Assembly: GCF_001679925.1 (NCBI RefSeq)
Contig: NZ_LYUZ01000001.1
Coordinates: forward strand, 222,421-286,420
DNA length: 64,000 nt
Direction of reading: 5' to 3'
Origin: Leisingera sp. JC1
Lineage (GTDB): Bacteria; Pseudomonadota; Alphaproteobacteria; Rhodobacterales; Rhodobacteraceae
Shown: piece by piece, positions 46,182 through 53,651 of the stretch
Numbering within the stretch: the first letter of the stretch is position 1
Layout of the letters: each line of letters opens with the position of its first letter
The notes under the pieces: model-generated
Seen by the model: only the letters and a program-made list of their open reading frames with translations
The model's database searches: none
Told to the model about the DNA's origin: nothing
Position numbers and translations under genes: made by a program

Positions 46182-47885
46182 ATGACCTTCCGCGCCCCCG
46201 TTTCCGAGTATGAATTTCTGCTGAACCACGTCGTTGGGTATGACAGCATCCCGGCCACAGACCGCTTTGCCGAGGCAACCACCGACACCGTAAGCGCGAT
46301 CCTGACAGAAGCAGGCAAGCTGTGCGACGAGGTGATGGCGCCCCTGCAGCGCAACGGCGATCTGCATCCTGCGCGTCTGGAAAACGGCGTGCTGCGCACA
46401 TCGCCCGGGTTTGCCGATGGATACCAGGCCATTCGCGAAGGCGGCTGGGTCGGCATCAGCGCTGCGGAGGAATTCGGCGGCATGGGGCTGCCGCAGACAC
46501 TCGCTGTCGCGGTCTATGAGATGATGGCCGGCGCCTGCCTGTCGCTGCAGCTGGCACCGCTGCTGAGCCAGGGCCAGATCGAGGCGCTGGAGCATCATGC
46601 TTCCGACGCCATCAAGGAGCTGTACCTGCCCAAGCTGATCTCTGGCGAATGGTCCGGCACCATGAACCTGACCGAGCCGCAGGCCGGTTCCGATGTCGGT
46701 GCGCTCAGTTCAAAGGCGGAACCGAACGGCGACGGCACCTACGCCATCTCGGGGCAGAAGATCTTTATCTCTTGGGGTGACACAGATTTCTGCGGCAACG
46801 TCTGCCACCTGGTACTGGCGCGGCTGCCCGATGGCATTCCGGGGACCAAGGGAATCTCGCTGTTCCTGGTGCCCAAATACCTGCCGGATGCGGACGGTAA
46901 TCCGGGCAAGGCGAATGATCTGAAGGTCGTGAGCCTGGAGCACAAGATGGGTCTGCACGGCTCCCCCACCTGCGTGATGCAGTTCGACGGTGCCACCGGC
47001 TGGCTGGTCGGGCCGGAACACGGCGGCATGGCAGCGATGTTCACCATGATGAACAACGCCCGCCTCGGCGTCGGCGGCCAGGGTGTCGGCGCGGGCGAGG
47101 GCGCCTACCAGCACGCGCTGGCCTATGCGCTGGAGCGCAAGCAGGGCAAGACCGCCAGCGGCTTCATCGCCGACCACGCCGACGTGCGCCGGATGCTGAT
47201 GGAAATGAAGGCGGATCTCTTTGCCTCCCGCGCGATCCTGATGGCCTGTGCCCGTGCTATCGACATGCACACCGCCACCGGCGGCAGCGACTGGGCCGCC
47301 CGCGCGGCCTTCCTGACACCGATTGCCAAGGCATTCGGCACGGACACCGGCATGCGCGTTTCGGAAACCGGGGTGCAGGTCTTTGGCGGCATGGGTTTCA
47401 TCGAGGAGAGCGGCGCCGCGCAGTATTACCGCGACGTGCGGGTGACGGCCATTTACGAGGGCACCAATGGCATCCAGTCAATGGACCTGGTAGCGCGCAA
47501 GATGATGGACGGCGGCGAGATGGCCTTTGCCCTGATCGACGAGATCGAGGAGCAGGCTGAACGCGCCCGCGCCACCCACCCGAACATGGCCGAATCTGTC
47601 TGGCAGGCCTGCGAATCCCTGCGCGAAGCCACCGAATGGCTGGTGTCGCAGCAGGATATGCAGGACCGTTTTGCAGGCTCGGTGCCGTACCTGCGCGCCT
47701 TTGCCCGGGTGCTGGGCGGCCATTATCACCTGGCGGCCGCGATGGCGGATCAGGGCGGCCCGCGCGAGAAGCTGGCCCGCTTCTACATCACCCGGATGCT
47801 GCCGGAGCACAGCGCGCTGCTGGCCCATGCGCAGGCCGGTGCAGAAGGCACCTTCGCCCTCAGCCTTGACGAACTGGCGGGCTGA
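46182..47885 (+). CDS. Acyl-CoA dehydrogenase, DmdC-like long type
   Basis: 567 residues, longer than a standard ACAD (about 380), with an N-terminal extension and a C-terminal domain. FAD and substrate motifs are visible: MNLTEPQAGSDVGALSSKAE (about 157-176), and the catalytic Glu region YYRDVRVTAIYEGTNGIQ (about 415-432). This length and the C-terminal helical domain are shared with DmdC, the 3-methylmercaptopropionyl-CoA dehydrogenase of DMSP degradation in roseobacters. That specific role is inferred only; no dmdB or dmdD gene is next to it. A metallo-beta-lactamase-fold gene follows after five bases. Confidence 0.85.
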   Translation: MTFRAPVSEYEFLLNHVVGYDSIPATDRFAEATTDTVSAILTEAGKLCDEVMAPLQRNGDLHPARLENGVLRTSPGFADGYQAIREGGWVGISAAEEFGGMGLPQTLAVAVYEMMAGACLSLQLAPLLSQGQIEALEHHASDAIKELYLPKLISGEWSGTMNLTEPQAGSDVGALSSKAEPNGDGTYAISGQKIFISWGDTDFCGNVCHLVLARLPDGIPGTKGISLFLVPKYLPDADGNPGKANDLKVVSLEHKMGLHGSPTCVMQFDGATGWLVGPEHGGMAAMFTMMNNARLGVGGQGVGAGEGAYQHALAYALERKQGKTASGFIADHADVRRMLMEMKADLFASRAILMACARAIDMHTATGGSDWAARAAFLTPIAKAFGTDTGMRVSETGVQVFGGMGFIEESGAAQYYRDVRVTAIYEGTNGIQSMDLVARKMMDGGEMAFALIDEIEEQAERARATHPNMAESVWQACESLREATEWLVSQQDMQDRFAGSVPYLRAFARVLGGHYHLAAAMADQGGPREKLARFYITRMLPEHSALLAHAQAGAEGTFALSLDELAG

Positions 47886-47890
47886 CAGCC

Positions 47891-48937
47891 GTGACTGACA
47901 TCCCCGACGTCTCCCCCCGCACACCCTGGGAAGAACCGCCTGCTCCGGGCGAAGCGTTCGAGGTGGCGGAGGGCGTCCTTTGGATGCGCCAGCCGCTGCC
48001 GATGAAGCTGGATCACGTCAACATCTACGCGCTGGATGAGGGCGACGGCTGGACGGTGATCGACACCGGTTTCAACTCCCGCAAAAGCCGTGGCATCTGG
48101 GAGAGCCTGATGGCCGGCCCCCTGAAGGGTAAGCCGGTGACCCGCGTGGTCGTTACCCATCATCACCCCGATCACATCGGGCTGGCAGGCTGGTTTCAGT
48201 CGCAGTACGGCGCCGAACTGGTCACTACCCGCACCGCCTGGCTGTTCGCCCGGATGCTGACGCTGGACGTGCAGGAGACATGGCCGGAGGAAACGCTGGC
48301 CTATTACCGCAGCGCGGGGATGGCGCCGGAGGTATATGACAAACGTGTCAATGACCGGCCCTTCAACTTCGCCGACACCGTGCATCCGATGCCGCTGGGC
48401 TTTACCCGCATCAAGCAGGGCGACGTGATCCGCATGGGCGGGCGCGACTGGGATGTGCACACCGGCAACGGCCACGCGCCGGAGCACGCGACCTTCTGGA
48501 GCCGCGACGACAACCTGGTGATTACCGGCGACCAGATCCTGTCGACCATCAGCCCCAACATCGGCGTCTACGCGACCGAACCAATGGCCGACCCGCTGGG
48601 CGAATGGCTGGAGGCTTGTGAACGGCTGGCGCAATTGGCACGCCCCGAACACCTTGCCTTGGGCGGCCACAAGCTGCCGTTCTCACGCCTGCCGCTCCGG
48701 ATGCAGCAGCTGATCGGCAATCACCACGGCGCGCTGGAGCGGCTGATGGATCACCTTTCCGTGCCGCGGACAGCTGCCGATTGCTTTGCGCCGCTGTTCA
48801 AGCGCACAATCGGCGAAGGTGAGTACGGGCTTGCGCTGGTCGAAGCGGTGGCCCATGTAAATCATCTGTACCACACCGGCCAGGTGACCCGCTGGAAACG
48901 CGAAGACGGCGCCTGGCTCTATCAAAGCAAGGGGTGA
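47891..48937 (+). CDS. Metallo-beta-lactamase-fold hydrolase
   Basis: 348 residues, GTG start. Zinc motif THHHPDHIG (about 92-100), further ligands in GNGHAPEHATF and ITGDQIL, and a C-terminal HLALGGHK. The C-terminal third (about 250-348) is a winged-helix-like domain found in MBL proteins that act on thioesters or related esters. Five bases separate it from the acyl-CoA dehydrogenase stop, so a role in releasing or clearing an acyl-CoA product is plausible but not shown. Confidence 0.9.
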   Translation: MTDIPDVSPRTPWEEPPAPGEAFEVAEGVLWMRQPLPMKLDHVNIYALDEGDGWTVIDTGFNSRKSRGIWESLMAGPLKGKPVTRVVVTHHHPDHIGLAGWFQSQYGAELVTTRTAWLFARMLTLDVQETWPEETLAYYRSAGMAPEVYDKRVNDRPFNFADTVHPMPLGFTRIKQGDVIRMGGRDWDVHTGNGHAPEHATFWSRDDNLVITGDQILSTISPNIGVYATEPMADPLGEWLEACERLAQLARPEHLALGGHKLPFSRLPLRMQQLIGNHHGALERLMDHLSVPRTAADCFAPLFKRTIGEGEYGLALVEAVAHVNHLYHTGQVTRWKREDGAWLYQSKG

Positions 48938-48963
48938 GCCGCACCCCGGAAAGGGGAGGCACC

Positions 48964-49416
48964 ATGAGCGACGAGATTTCCACCAGCGCCGAGGCGGCAG
49001 AGGCGGCGGTGCTTCCCTGTGTTCATGAGGTCCACTCCGACCCTGACGCTTGCGCAGGCCTCCGGAAGGTGCCGGAAAAGCTGCAGAAACCGGATGCCGC
49101 CAAAAGCCCGGCCCGCTGGGCCTATGAGCGGCTGATCCTGTATATCCAAAACTTCGAACAGCAGCTGGATGCCGAACACGAAGTCGCCATGGGTTTCACC
49201 GGCGGCAATGCCGGAGTGCTCAGGATTGAGGGCATGGGCTATTTCGACCCCGACATCATCACCTACTACGGCAGCGAGCCGGACGGCTCCCGGACCCAGC
49301 TGGTGCAGCACGTCAGCCAGCTCAATGTGATGCTGCGCGCAGTGCCAAAGGCGCGCGAGGAAGAACCCGCCAACCGCATCGGCTTCCGTCTCGCCTCGGA
49401 TCTGCAGCAGGAGTGA
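48964..49416 (+). CDS. Conserved hypothetical protein (150 aa)
   Basis: 150 residues, soluble. The core RWAYERLILYIQNFEQQLDAEHEVAMGFTGG (split by turns, about 52-82) is a helix leading into strands, then LRIEGMGYFDPDIITYYG and a C-terminal block ANRIGFRLASDLQQE. I know similar proteins only as hypothetical in Rhodobacteraceae. A very strong ribosome site (AAAGGGGAGG) precedes the ATG at 48964, so it is likely well expressed. It follows the MBL gene by 26 bases. Function unknown. Confidence 0.8.
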   Translation: MSDEISTSAEAAEAAVLPCVHEVHSDPDACAGLRKVPEKLQKPDAAKSPARWAYERLILYIQNFEQQLDAEHEVAMGFTGGNAGVLRIEGMGYFDPDIITYYGSEPDGSRTQLVQHVSQLNVMLRAVPKAREEEPANRIGFRLASDLQQE

Positions 49417-49579
49417 GCTGCACGATTCGCCGCCCGGGCCGCAGCCGCAGGATCCGCAGCGGTTTTCTGTGGTTTTCGGGCGGCATTTCCCTGGGATGCG
49501 CCCGAATGACGTGGTGACAGGGCCCGGCAAATCCGGTAATCACCGGGAAAACGCACGTGAATTTTGAGGGATAACTCAC

Positions 49580-49714
49580 ATGGCTGATCATCAGCACGGC
49601 ACCATGGACATCACCGTTCAGGAGAAGATGTTCTCGAGCTTCATGACCTTCGTGACCCGTTTCTGCATCGCGATGGTTTTCCTGGCGCTGTTCCTGGCCG
49701 TTTTCGCCACCTGA
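49580..49714 (+). CDS. aa3-type cytochrome c oxidase subunit IV (44 aa)
   Basis: A 44-residue protein MADHQHGTMDITVQEKMFSS plus a single membrane helix (about residues 21-43, ending AVFAT). It is the tiny subunit IV of alphaproteobacterial aa3 oxidases. The N-terminal tail (HGTMDITVQEKMF) matches the family. It has an upstream GAGGGA ribosome site. The main oxidase genes are not nearby, so it is an orphan assembly or stability subunit here. Confidence 0.88.
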   Translation: MADHQHGTMDITVQEKMFSSFMTFVTRFCIAMVFLALFLAVFAT

Positions 49715-49730
49715 TCCCGGGGCCAAACTT

Positions 49731-50348
49731 ATGCGCAATCTGCTCTGCCTCGGCGCGGTGATGCTGGCGCTTGCGGGTTGCGCGGCGCCGCAGCAGCCCA
49801 ACGCGGATGCCGAGACCCTGGCCAAGGTGGCCTACCGCCACCCCGGCCCTGCGACGCTCACCCTGTACACGATGATCAACAACCGCACCGGCAAGGGCGG
49901 CCACGCGTCGCTGATGATCAACGCGTCTGAACGGGTGATCTTCGATCCCGCAGGCTCTTTCTACGCCTCAGTCGTGCCGGAGCGGAACGACGTCCTCTAT
50001 GGTATCACCCCGGCAGTGGAAAAGGCCTACCGCGGCGCCCATGCGCGCAGCACTTTCCATGTGGTGGTGCAGCGGGTTGAGGTGACGCCTGAACAGGCCC
50101 AGAAGGCCTATCAGCTGGCAGTTACCAACGGCCGCGTGCCGGGTGCCTACTGCGCTCAGGCCACCATCGGCATCCTGCAGCAGATCCCTGGCTTCGAAAG
50201 CCTAGACCGCACTTTCTATCCGGAAAAGCTCTCTGCCCAGTTCGGGAAGCTGCCGGGGGTGGTGACGGAACGCTACTACGAAAACGACAGCGCCGATCTG
50301 CAGGCAGGCATCACCAAGAGCGGTGCTGCGCTGAACGCGGCAGAATAA
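49731..50348 (+). CDS. Exported lipoprotein, possibly a papain-fold hydrolase (unknown)
   Basis: 205 residues. The lipobox LALAGC (Cys17) marks a lipoprotein. A GGHASLMINASE block (His58) precedes a later AYCAQATIGIL block (Cys141). A conserved His before a conserved Cys is the order in circularly permuted NlpC/P60-like folds, so a cell-wall or amide hydrolase is possible but speculative. No motif settles it. It starts 16 bases after the oxidase subunit IV gene. Confidence 0.75.
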   Translation: MRNLLCLGAVMLALAGCAAPQQPNADAETLAKVAYRHPGPATLTLYTMINNRTGKGGHASLMINASERVIFDPAGSFYASVVPERNDVLYGITPAVEKAYRGAHARSTFHVVVQRVEVTPEQAQKAYQLAVTNGRVPGAYCAQATIGILQQIPGFESLDRTFYPEKLSAQFGKLPGVVTERYYENDSADLQAGITKSGAALNAAE

Positions 50349-50370
50349 CTCTTCCCCAGGTGCAGCGCGC

Positions 50371-50700
50371 TCAGGCGGCGAGATACAAAAGCAGCAGGCA
50401 CAGCCCGCCGGTTCCGAGCCCGATCAAGACGTTGCGGGTCAGATAACCCGCGACAAAAGTCGCCGCAGCGGCAGCAAAATGCATCAGGCTTGGGTCGCCG
50501 CCTGTGGGTGCAGGCCAAACCACCAGCGGCGCCACCAGCGCCGGGATGATCGCCACCGCGGTATAGCGCAGATGCCGCATCAGCCATTCGGGGATGGGTT
50601 TGCCGCCCATGAAACCGATGAAGGCAAAGCGCAGGGCATAACTGCCAAGCGCCAGCCCGATGATCACGGTCCATAAGATGGGTGTGGGGATACTGCTCAT
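50371..50700 (-). CDS. azlD: AzlD-family branched-chain amino acid export subunit
   Basis: 109 residues with about four membrane helices, starting MSSIPTPILWTVIIGLALGSY. AzlD-type proteins pair with AzlC to export branched-chain amino acids. Its ATG overlaps the azlC stop (50697-50700), so the pair is coupled. It converges on the lipoprotein gene. The family call rests on size, topology and the neighbour. Confidence 0.88.
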   Translation of the reverse strand: MSSIPTPILWTVIIGLALGSYALRFAFIGFMGGKPIPEWLMRHLRYTAVAIIPALVAPLVVWPAPTGGDPSLMHFAAAAATFVAGYLTRNVLIGLGTGGLCLLLLYLAA

Positions 50701-51425
50701 TTCGCGCCCTCCGCTTTGGCCTTCTGCCGCTCCAGCCACAGTTCCGCCTGTGCGCCCGCAATCATGCCGGCAATCCCCGCCACGATCAGGCCGAGGTTAT
50801 AGGGCAGGGCGGAGGCGGGCAGCGAGGCCGCCACCGCCACAAAACAGGCCGCCACATGGGCAGGGGTCCGCAGCATCGGGCCGATCATCGCCAGAAACGC
50901 CAGCGGCAGCACGAAGTCCACACCCCAGCTCTCCGGGATCCGGGTGCCCACCAGAGCTCCCAGAGCGGTGGCAATGACCCAGGCCGGGGTGATCAGCCCG
51001 TTGGTGCCAAAGAAATAGGCCATCCGCTGCGCCAGCGGCATTTCCGGCTCCTGTTCGAACTGCACAACCGACAGGGCATAGGACTGATCGACGATGAAGT
51101 AAGCGGCAATCGCCCGCTGCCACATCGGGGCGTCGCCGAGGTAGGGCGTGAGCGAGGCCGAATACATCGCCATCCGCAGGTTCACCGCCAGTGCTGAGAT
51201 CAGGATGATGATCAGCGGCGCGTTCTCCTGCATCAGCTGCAGCGCGGTGAACTGGGCAGCTCCGGCAAAGACTGTCAGTGAGAAAGCAAAGGCCTCCGGC
51301 ACGATCAGCCCGGCCTCCGCGGCCAGCACTCCGAACAGGAAGCCGAAGGGCGAGGCCATGAACAGAAACGGCGCGCTGTCGCGAAACCCCTTCCAGAAGG
51401 CCGATTTGGTGGTGGTGATTGCCAT
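50697..51425 (-). CDS. azlC: AzlC-family branched-chain amino acid exporter
   Basis: 242 residues with about seven helices. FWKGFRDSAPFLFMASPFGFLFGVLAAEAG and AGAAQFTALQLM are the family start, and SASLTPYLGDAPMWQRAIAAYFIVDQSYAL the next block. With AzlD it forms an exporter of branched-chain amino acids or analogues. It diverges from fdhD; the gap is only 49 bases to the fdhD start used here. Confidence 0.9.
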   Translation of the reverse strand: MAITTTKSAFWKGFRDSAPFLFMASPFGFLFGVLAAEAGLIVPEAFAFSLTVFAGAAQFTALQLMQENAPLIIILISALAVNLRMAMYSASLTPYLGDAPMWQRAIAAYFIVDQSYALSVVQFEQEPEMPLAQRMAYFFGTNGLITPAWVIATALGALVGTRIPESWGVDFVLPLAFLAMIGPMLRTPAHVAACFVAVAASLPASALPYNLGLIVAGIAGMIAGAQAELWLERQKAKAEGAK

Positions 51426-51474
51426 CTGCGCGTCCTAGATTGCCTTGAACCGCCCTACGGCGGACGCAGAAGGA

Positions 51475-52362
51475 ATGCAATTGGTGAGTATGGATATCAC
51501 GTCAGAATATCTGATCGCCCCCGGCGTCGCAGACCCGCGGCTCACGCGCGCCGTCACCGGCGTTGACCAGAACGGCGAGCAAAGCGAGATCGCCGTAGTC
51601 GAGGAGCGCCCGCTGACCATCTTCCTGAATTCCCAGGAAATTGTCACCGCGATGACCATCGGCGACTACCCGGAATACTTGGCGCTCGGCTTCCTGCGCA
51701 ACCAGCGGATGCTGCGTGACGAGGATGAGGTCACCCGTGTTGATTATGACGAGGATCTGGAAACCGTGGTGGTGCGCACCGCCGTGGAAACCAGCCACGA
51801 GGAAAAGCTGAAGAAGAAGACCCGCACCTCCGGCTGCGCGGTCGGCACCGTCTTTGGTGATATGATGGAGGGGCTGGAGGACGTGCGGCTGCCGCAGGCC
51901 GAGGTCCGCACCTCCTGGCTCTATGCGCTGGCGCACAAAATCAACCGCACGCCCTCGCTGTACCTGGAAGCTGGCGCCATCCACGGTACCGTGCTCTGCC
52001 GGCGGGACCGCCCACTGGTCTACATGGAGGATGTGGGCCGCCACAACGCGGTGGACAAGATCGCCGGCTGGATGCTGTCGGAGCAAGCCGAGGCCGCGGA
52101 CAAGATCCTCTATACCACCGGGCGGCTGACCTCCGAAATGGTGATCAAGACCGCGATGATGGGCATCCCGGTGCTGGCCTCACGCTCTGGCTTCACAGCC
52201 TGGGGCGTGGAGATTGCCCGCGAAGTCGGCCTCACTCTGATCGGCCGGATGCGCGGTCAGCGGTTCATCTGCCTGTCGGGCGAGGAGCGGCTGGTGCGAG
52301 ATATGGATCCGAAGGACGCGCCGGTGGAGGAGAAGAAACATCGGCGGAAGAGTGCGGAATGA
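51475..52362 (+). CDS. fdhD: Formate dehydrogenase accessory sulfurtransferase FdhD
   Basis: 295 residues from ATG 51475 (GTG 51484 and ATG 51490 are also possible; AGAAGGA best fits 51484). FdhD passes sulfur from IscS to molybdenum- or tungsten-dependent formate dehydrogenases. Blocks include GFLRNQRML, CAVGTVFGDMMEGLED, HGTVLCRRDRPLVYMEDVGRHNAVDKI and ILYTTGRLTSEMVIK. The usual two-cysteine CxxC is C-A-V-G (Cys121), so only one Cys remains. It heads the molybdenum block, separated from mobA by a structured leader. Confidence 0.93.
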   Translation: MQLVSMDITSEYLIAPGVADPRLTRAVTGVDQNGEQSEIAVVEERPLTIFLNSQEIVTAMTIGDYPEYLALGFLRNQRMLRDEDEVTRVDYDEDLETVVVRTAVETSHEEKLKKKTRTSGCAVGTVFGDMMEGLEDVRLPQAEVRTSWLYALAHKINRTPSLYLEAGAIHGTVLCRRDRPLVYMEDVGRHNAVDKIAGWMLSEQAEAADKILYTTGRLTSEMVIKTAMMGIPVLASRSGFTAWGVEIAREVGLTLIGRMRGQRFICLSGEERLVRDMDPKDAPVEEKKHRRKSAE

Positions 52363-52383
52363 AAACATGATTTCCAAAGGTGA

Positions 52384-52495
52384 GGGCAGCGTCCGGCCTG
52401 GCGGGGAGGGCGTGAAGCGCCCGCCCGTTTTGCCGAAGGCAAACCTTCGGTTTGACGGGGGGCGGGACGGGCGCTGCCCGGCCTGTAGGTCGGGC
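52384..52495 (+). promoter_or_regulatory. Structured leader upstream of mobA with mutually exclusive hairpins
   Basis: The gap between fdhD and mobA holds three helices. A long-range pair GGGCAGCG (52384-52391) with CGCTGCCC (52472-52479). A local hairpin CCGAAGG-CAAA-CCTTCGG (52433-52450). A late hairpin GCCCGGCCT / AGGTCGGGC (52476-52495, one wobble). The long-range helix and the late hairpin both use 52476-52479, so they cannot form together. This is the layout of an attenuator or riboswitch. It does not match the published Moco RNA sequence that I know. Confidence 0.45.
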
Positions 52496-52524
52496 GAGTC
52501 AATCGAGATCGGAGTGCGTGCAAC

Positions 52525-53163
52525 ATGACCAAACCCCTTGGCGTAATCCTCGCAGGCGGTCTCGCCACCCGGATGGGCGGCGGCGACAAGGGGCGGCTGG
52601 AGGTCGGCGGCCAAAGCCTGCTCTCCCGTGTTGTTGACCGCCTGTCGCCGCAGGTCTCAGGCCTTGCGCTCAACGCCAATGGCGATCCGGAGCGGTTCGC
52701 CGATCTCGGCCTGCCGGTCATTGCCGACTCAATCGAGGGTTTCGCCGGTCCGCTGGCTGGCGTTCTGGCTGGTCTCGACTGGGCGGCAGGGCAGGGGGCG
52801 GAAACCATCGTCACCGCTGCCGCTGACACCCCCTTCTTCCCGCAGGATCTGGTGGCCCGGCTGGCCGCCGCCGCGGAAGGCATGGAGCATCCGCTGGTGT
52901 TGGCGACCACGCCGCGCACCGGAGATGAGGCGTTGAAATCCGGCGGCGGCAAACGCATCAACCGGCACCCGGCCTTCGGCCTCTGGCCCGTTGCCCTACG
53001 CGATGATCTGCGCGCGGCGCTGCAGGGTGGCCTGCGCAAGGTGGTCTTGTGGACTGACCAGCACGGCGGCCGCGAGGCGATGTTTGGGGCCGATCCCTTT
53101 GACCCCTTCTTCAACATCAACACGCCGGATGATCTGGCCCGCGCCGAGGCGCTGCTGAAATGA
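52525..53163 (+). CDS. mobA: Molybdenum cofactor guanylyltransferase MobA
   Basis: 212 residues. Attaches GMP to molybdopterin to form the bis-MGD cofactor. The nucleotide-binding LAGGLATRMGGGDKGRLEVGG (split by a turn, about residues 9-29) is the signature, and AADTPFFPQDLV (about 93-104) holds the Asp-Thr-Pro metal region. FNINTPDDLARAE closes it. mobB overlaps its stop by four bases (ATGA). It sits downstream of the hairpin leader. Confidence 0.95.
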   Translation: MTKPLGVILAGGLATRMGGGDKGRLEVGGQSLLSRVVDRLSPQVSGLALNANGDPERFADLGLPVIADSIEGFAGPLAGVLAGLDWAAGQGAETIVTAAADTPFFPQDLVARLAAAAEGMEHPLVLATTPRTGDEALKSGGGKRINRHPAFGLWPVALRDDLRAALQGGLRKVVLWTDQHGGREAMFGADPFDPFFNINTPDDLARAEALLK

Positions 53164-53651
53164 AGATCTACGGCGTCACTGGCTGGAAGAACAACGGCAA
53201 GACCGGGCTGATGGAGCGGTTGGTGGCCGAGTTCTGCGCCCGCGGATTTTCTGTCTCCACCATCAAGCACGCTCACCATGCAACGGATGTGGACCAGCCC
53301 GGCACCGACAGCCACCGCCACCGCCAGGCCGGTGCATCCGAGGTGGTGCTGGCCTCAGCCGGCCGCGTTGCGATCATGCAGGAACTGCGCGGCGCTCCGG
53401 AGCCACCTTTGGCAGAGCTGCTGGCCCGCCTGAACCCCGTCGATCTGGTGCTGGTGGAGGGCTACAAGCGCGAACCGCACCCCAAGATCGAGGCCTTCCG
53501 GCAAGAAGCAGGCACCGAACTGATCGCGCCGCGGGATCCCAGCATCCGGGCCGTCGCCAGCGACACCCCGCTGGACCTGGACCGCCCGGTATTTGATCTG
53601 AATGGCACCGCTGAGATTGCGGATTTCATTCAGGTTGAAGTGGGGCTGTGA
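53160..53651 (+). CDS. mobB: Molybdopterin-guanine dinucleotide biosynthesis protein MobB
   Basis: 163 residues. GTP-binding helper of the MGD step. The P-loop is GWKNNGKTGLME (about 6-17), HHATDVDQPGTDSHRHR (about 39-55) is the second conserved block, and LVLVEGYKREPHPKIE (about 97-112) is a third. It overlaps mobA and the downstream MoeA fusion by four bases each (ATGA and GTGA), so mobA, mobB and moeA are translated as one unit. Confidence 0.94.
   Translation: MKIYGVTGWKNNGKTGLMERLVAEFCARGFSVSTIKHAHHATDVDQPGTDSHRHRQAGASEVVLASAGRVAIMQELRGAPEPPLAELLARLNPVDLVLVEGYKREPHPKIEAFRQEAGTELIAPRDPSIRAVASDTPLDLDRPVFDLNGTAEIADFIQVEVGL

Noticed and set aside
52384-52495. Known Moco riboswitch class
   Set aside because: The spacing and loop sequences do not match the published Moco RNA motif as I know it; reported instead as an unassigned structured leader.
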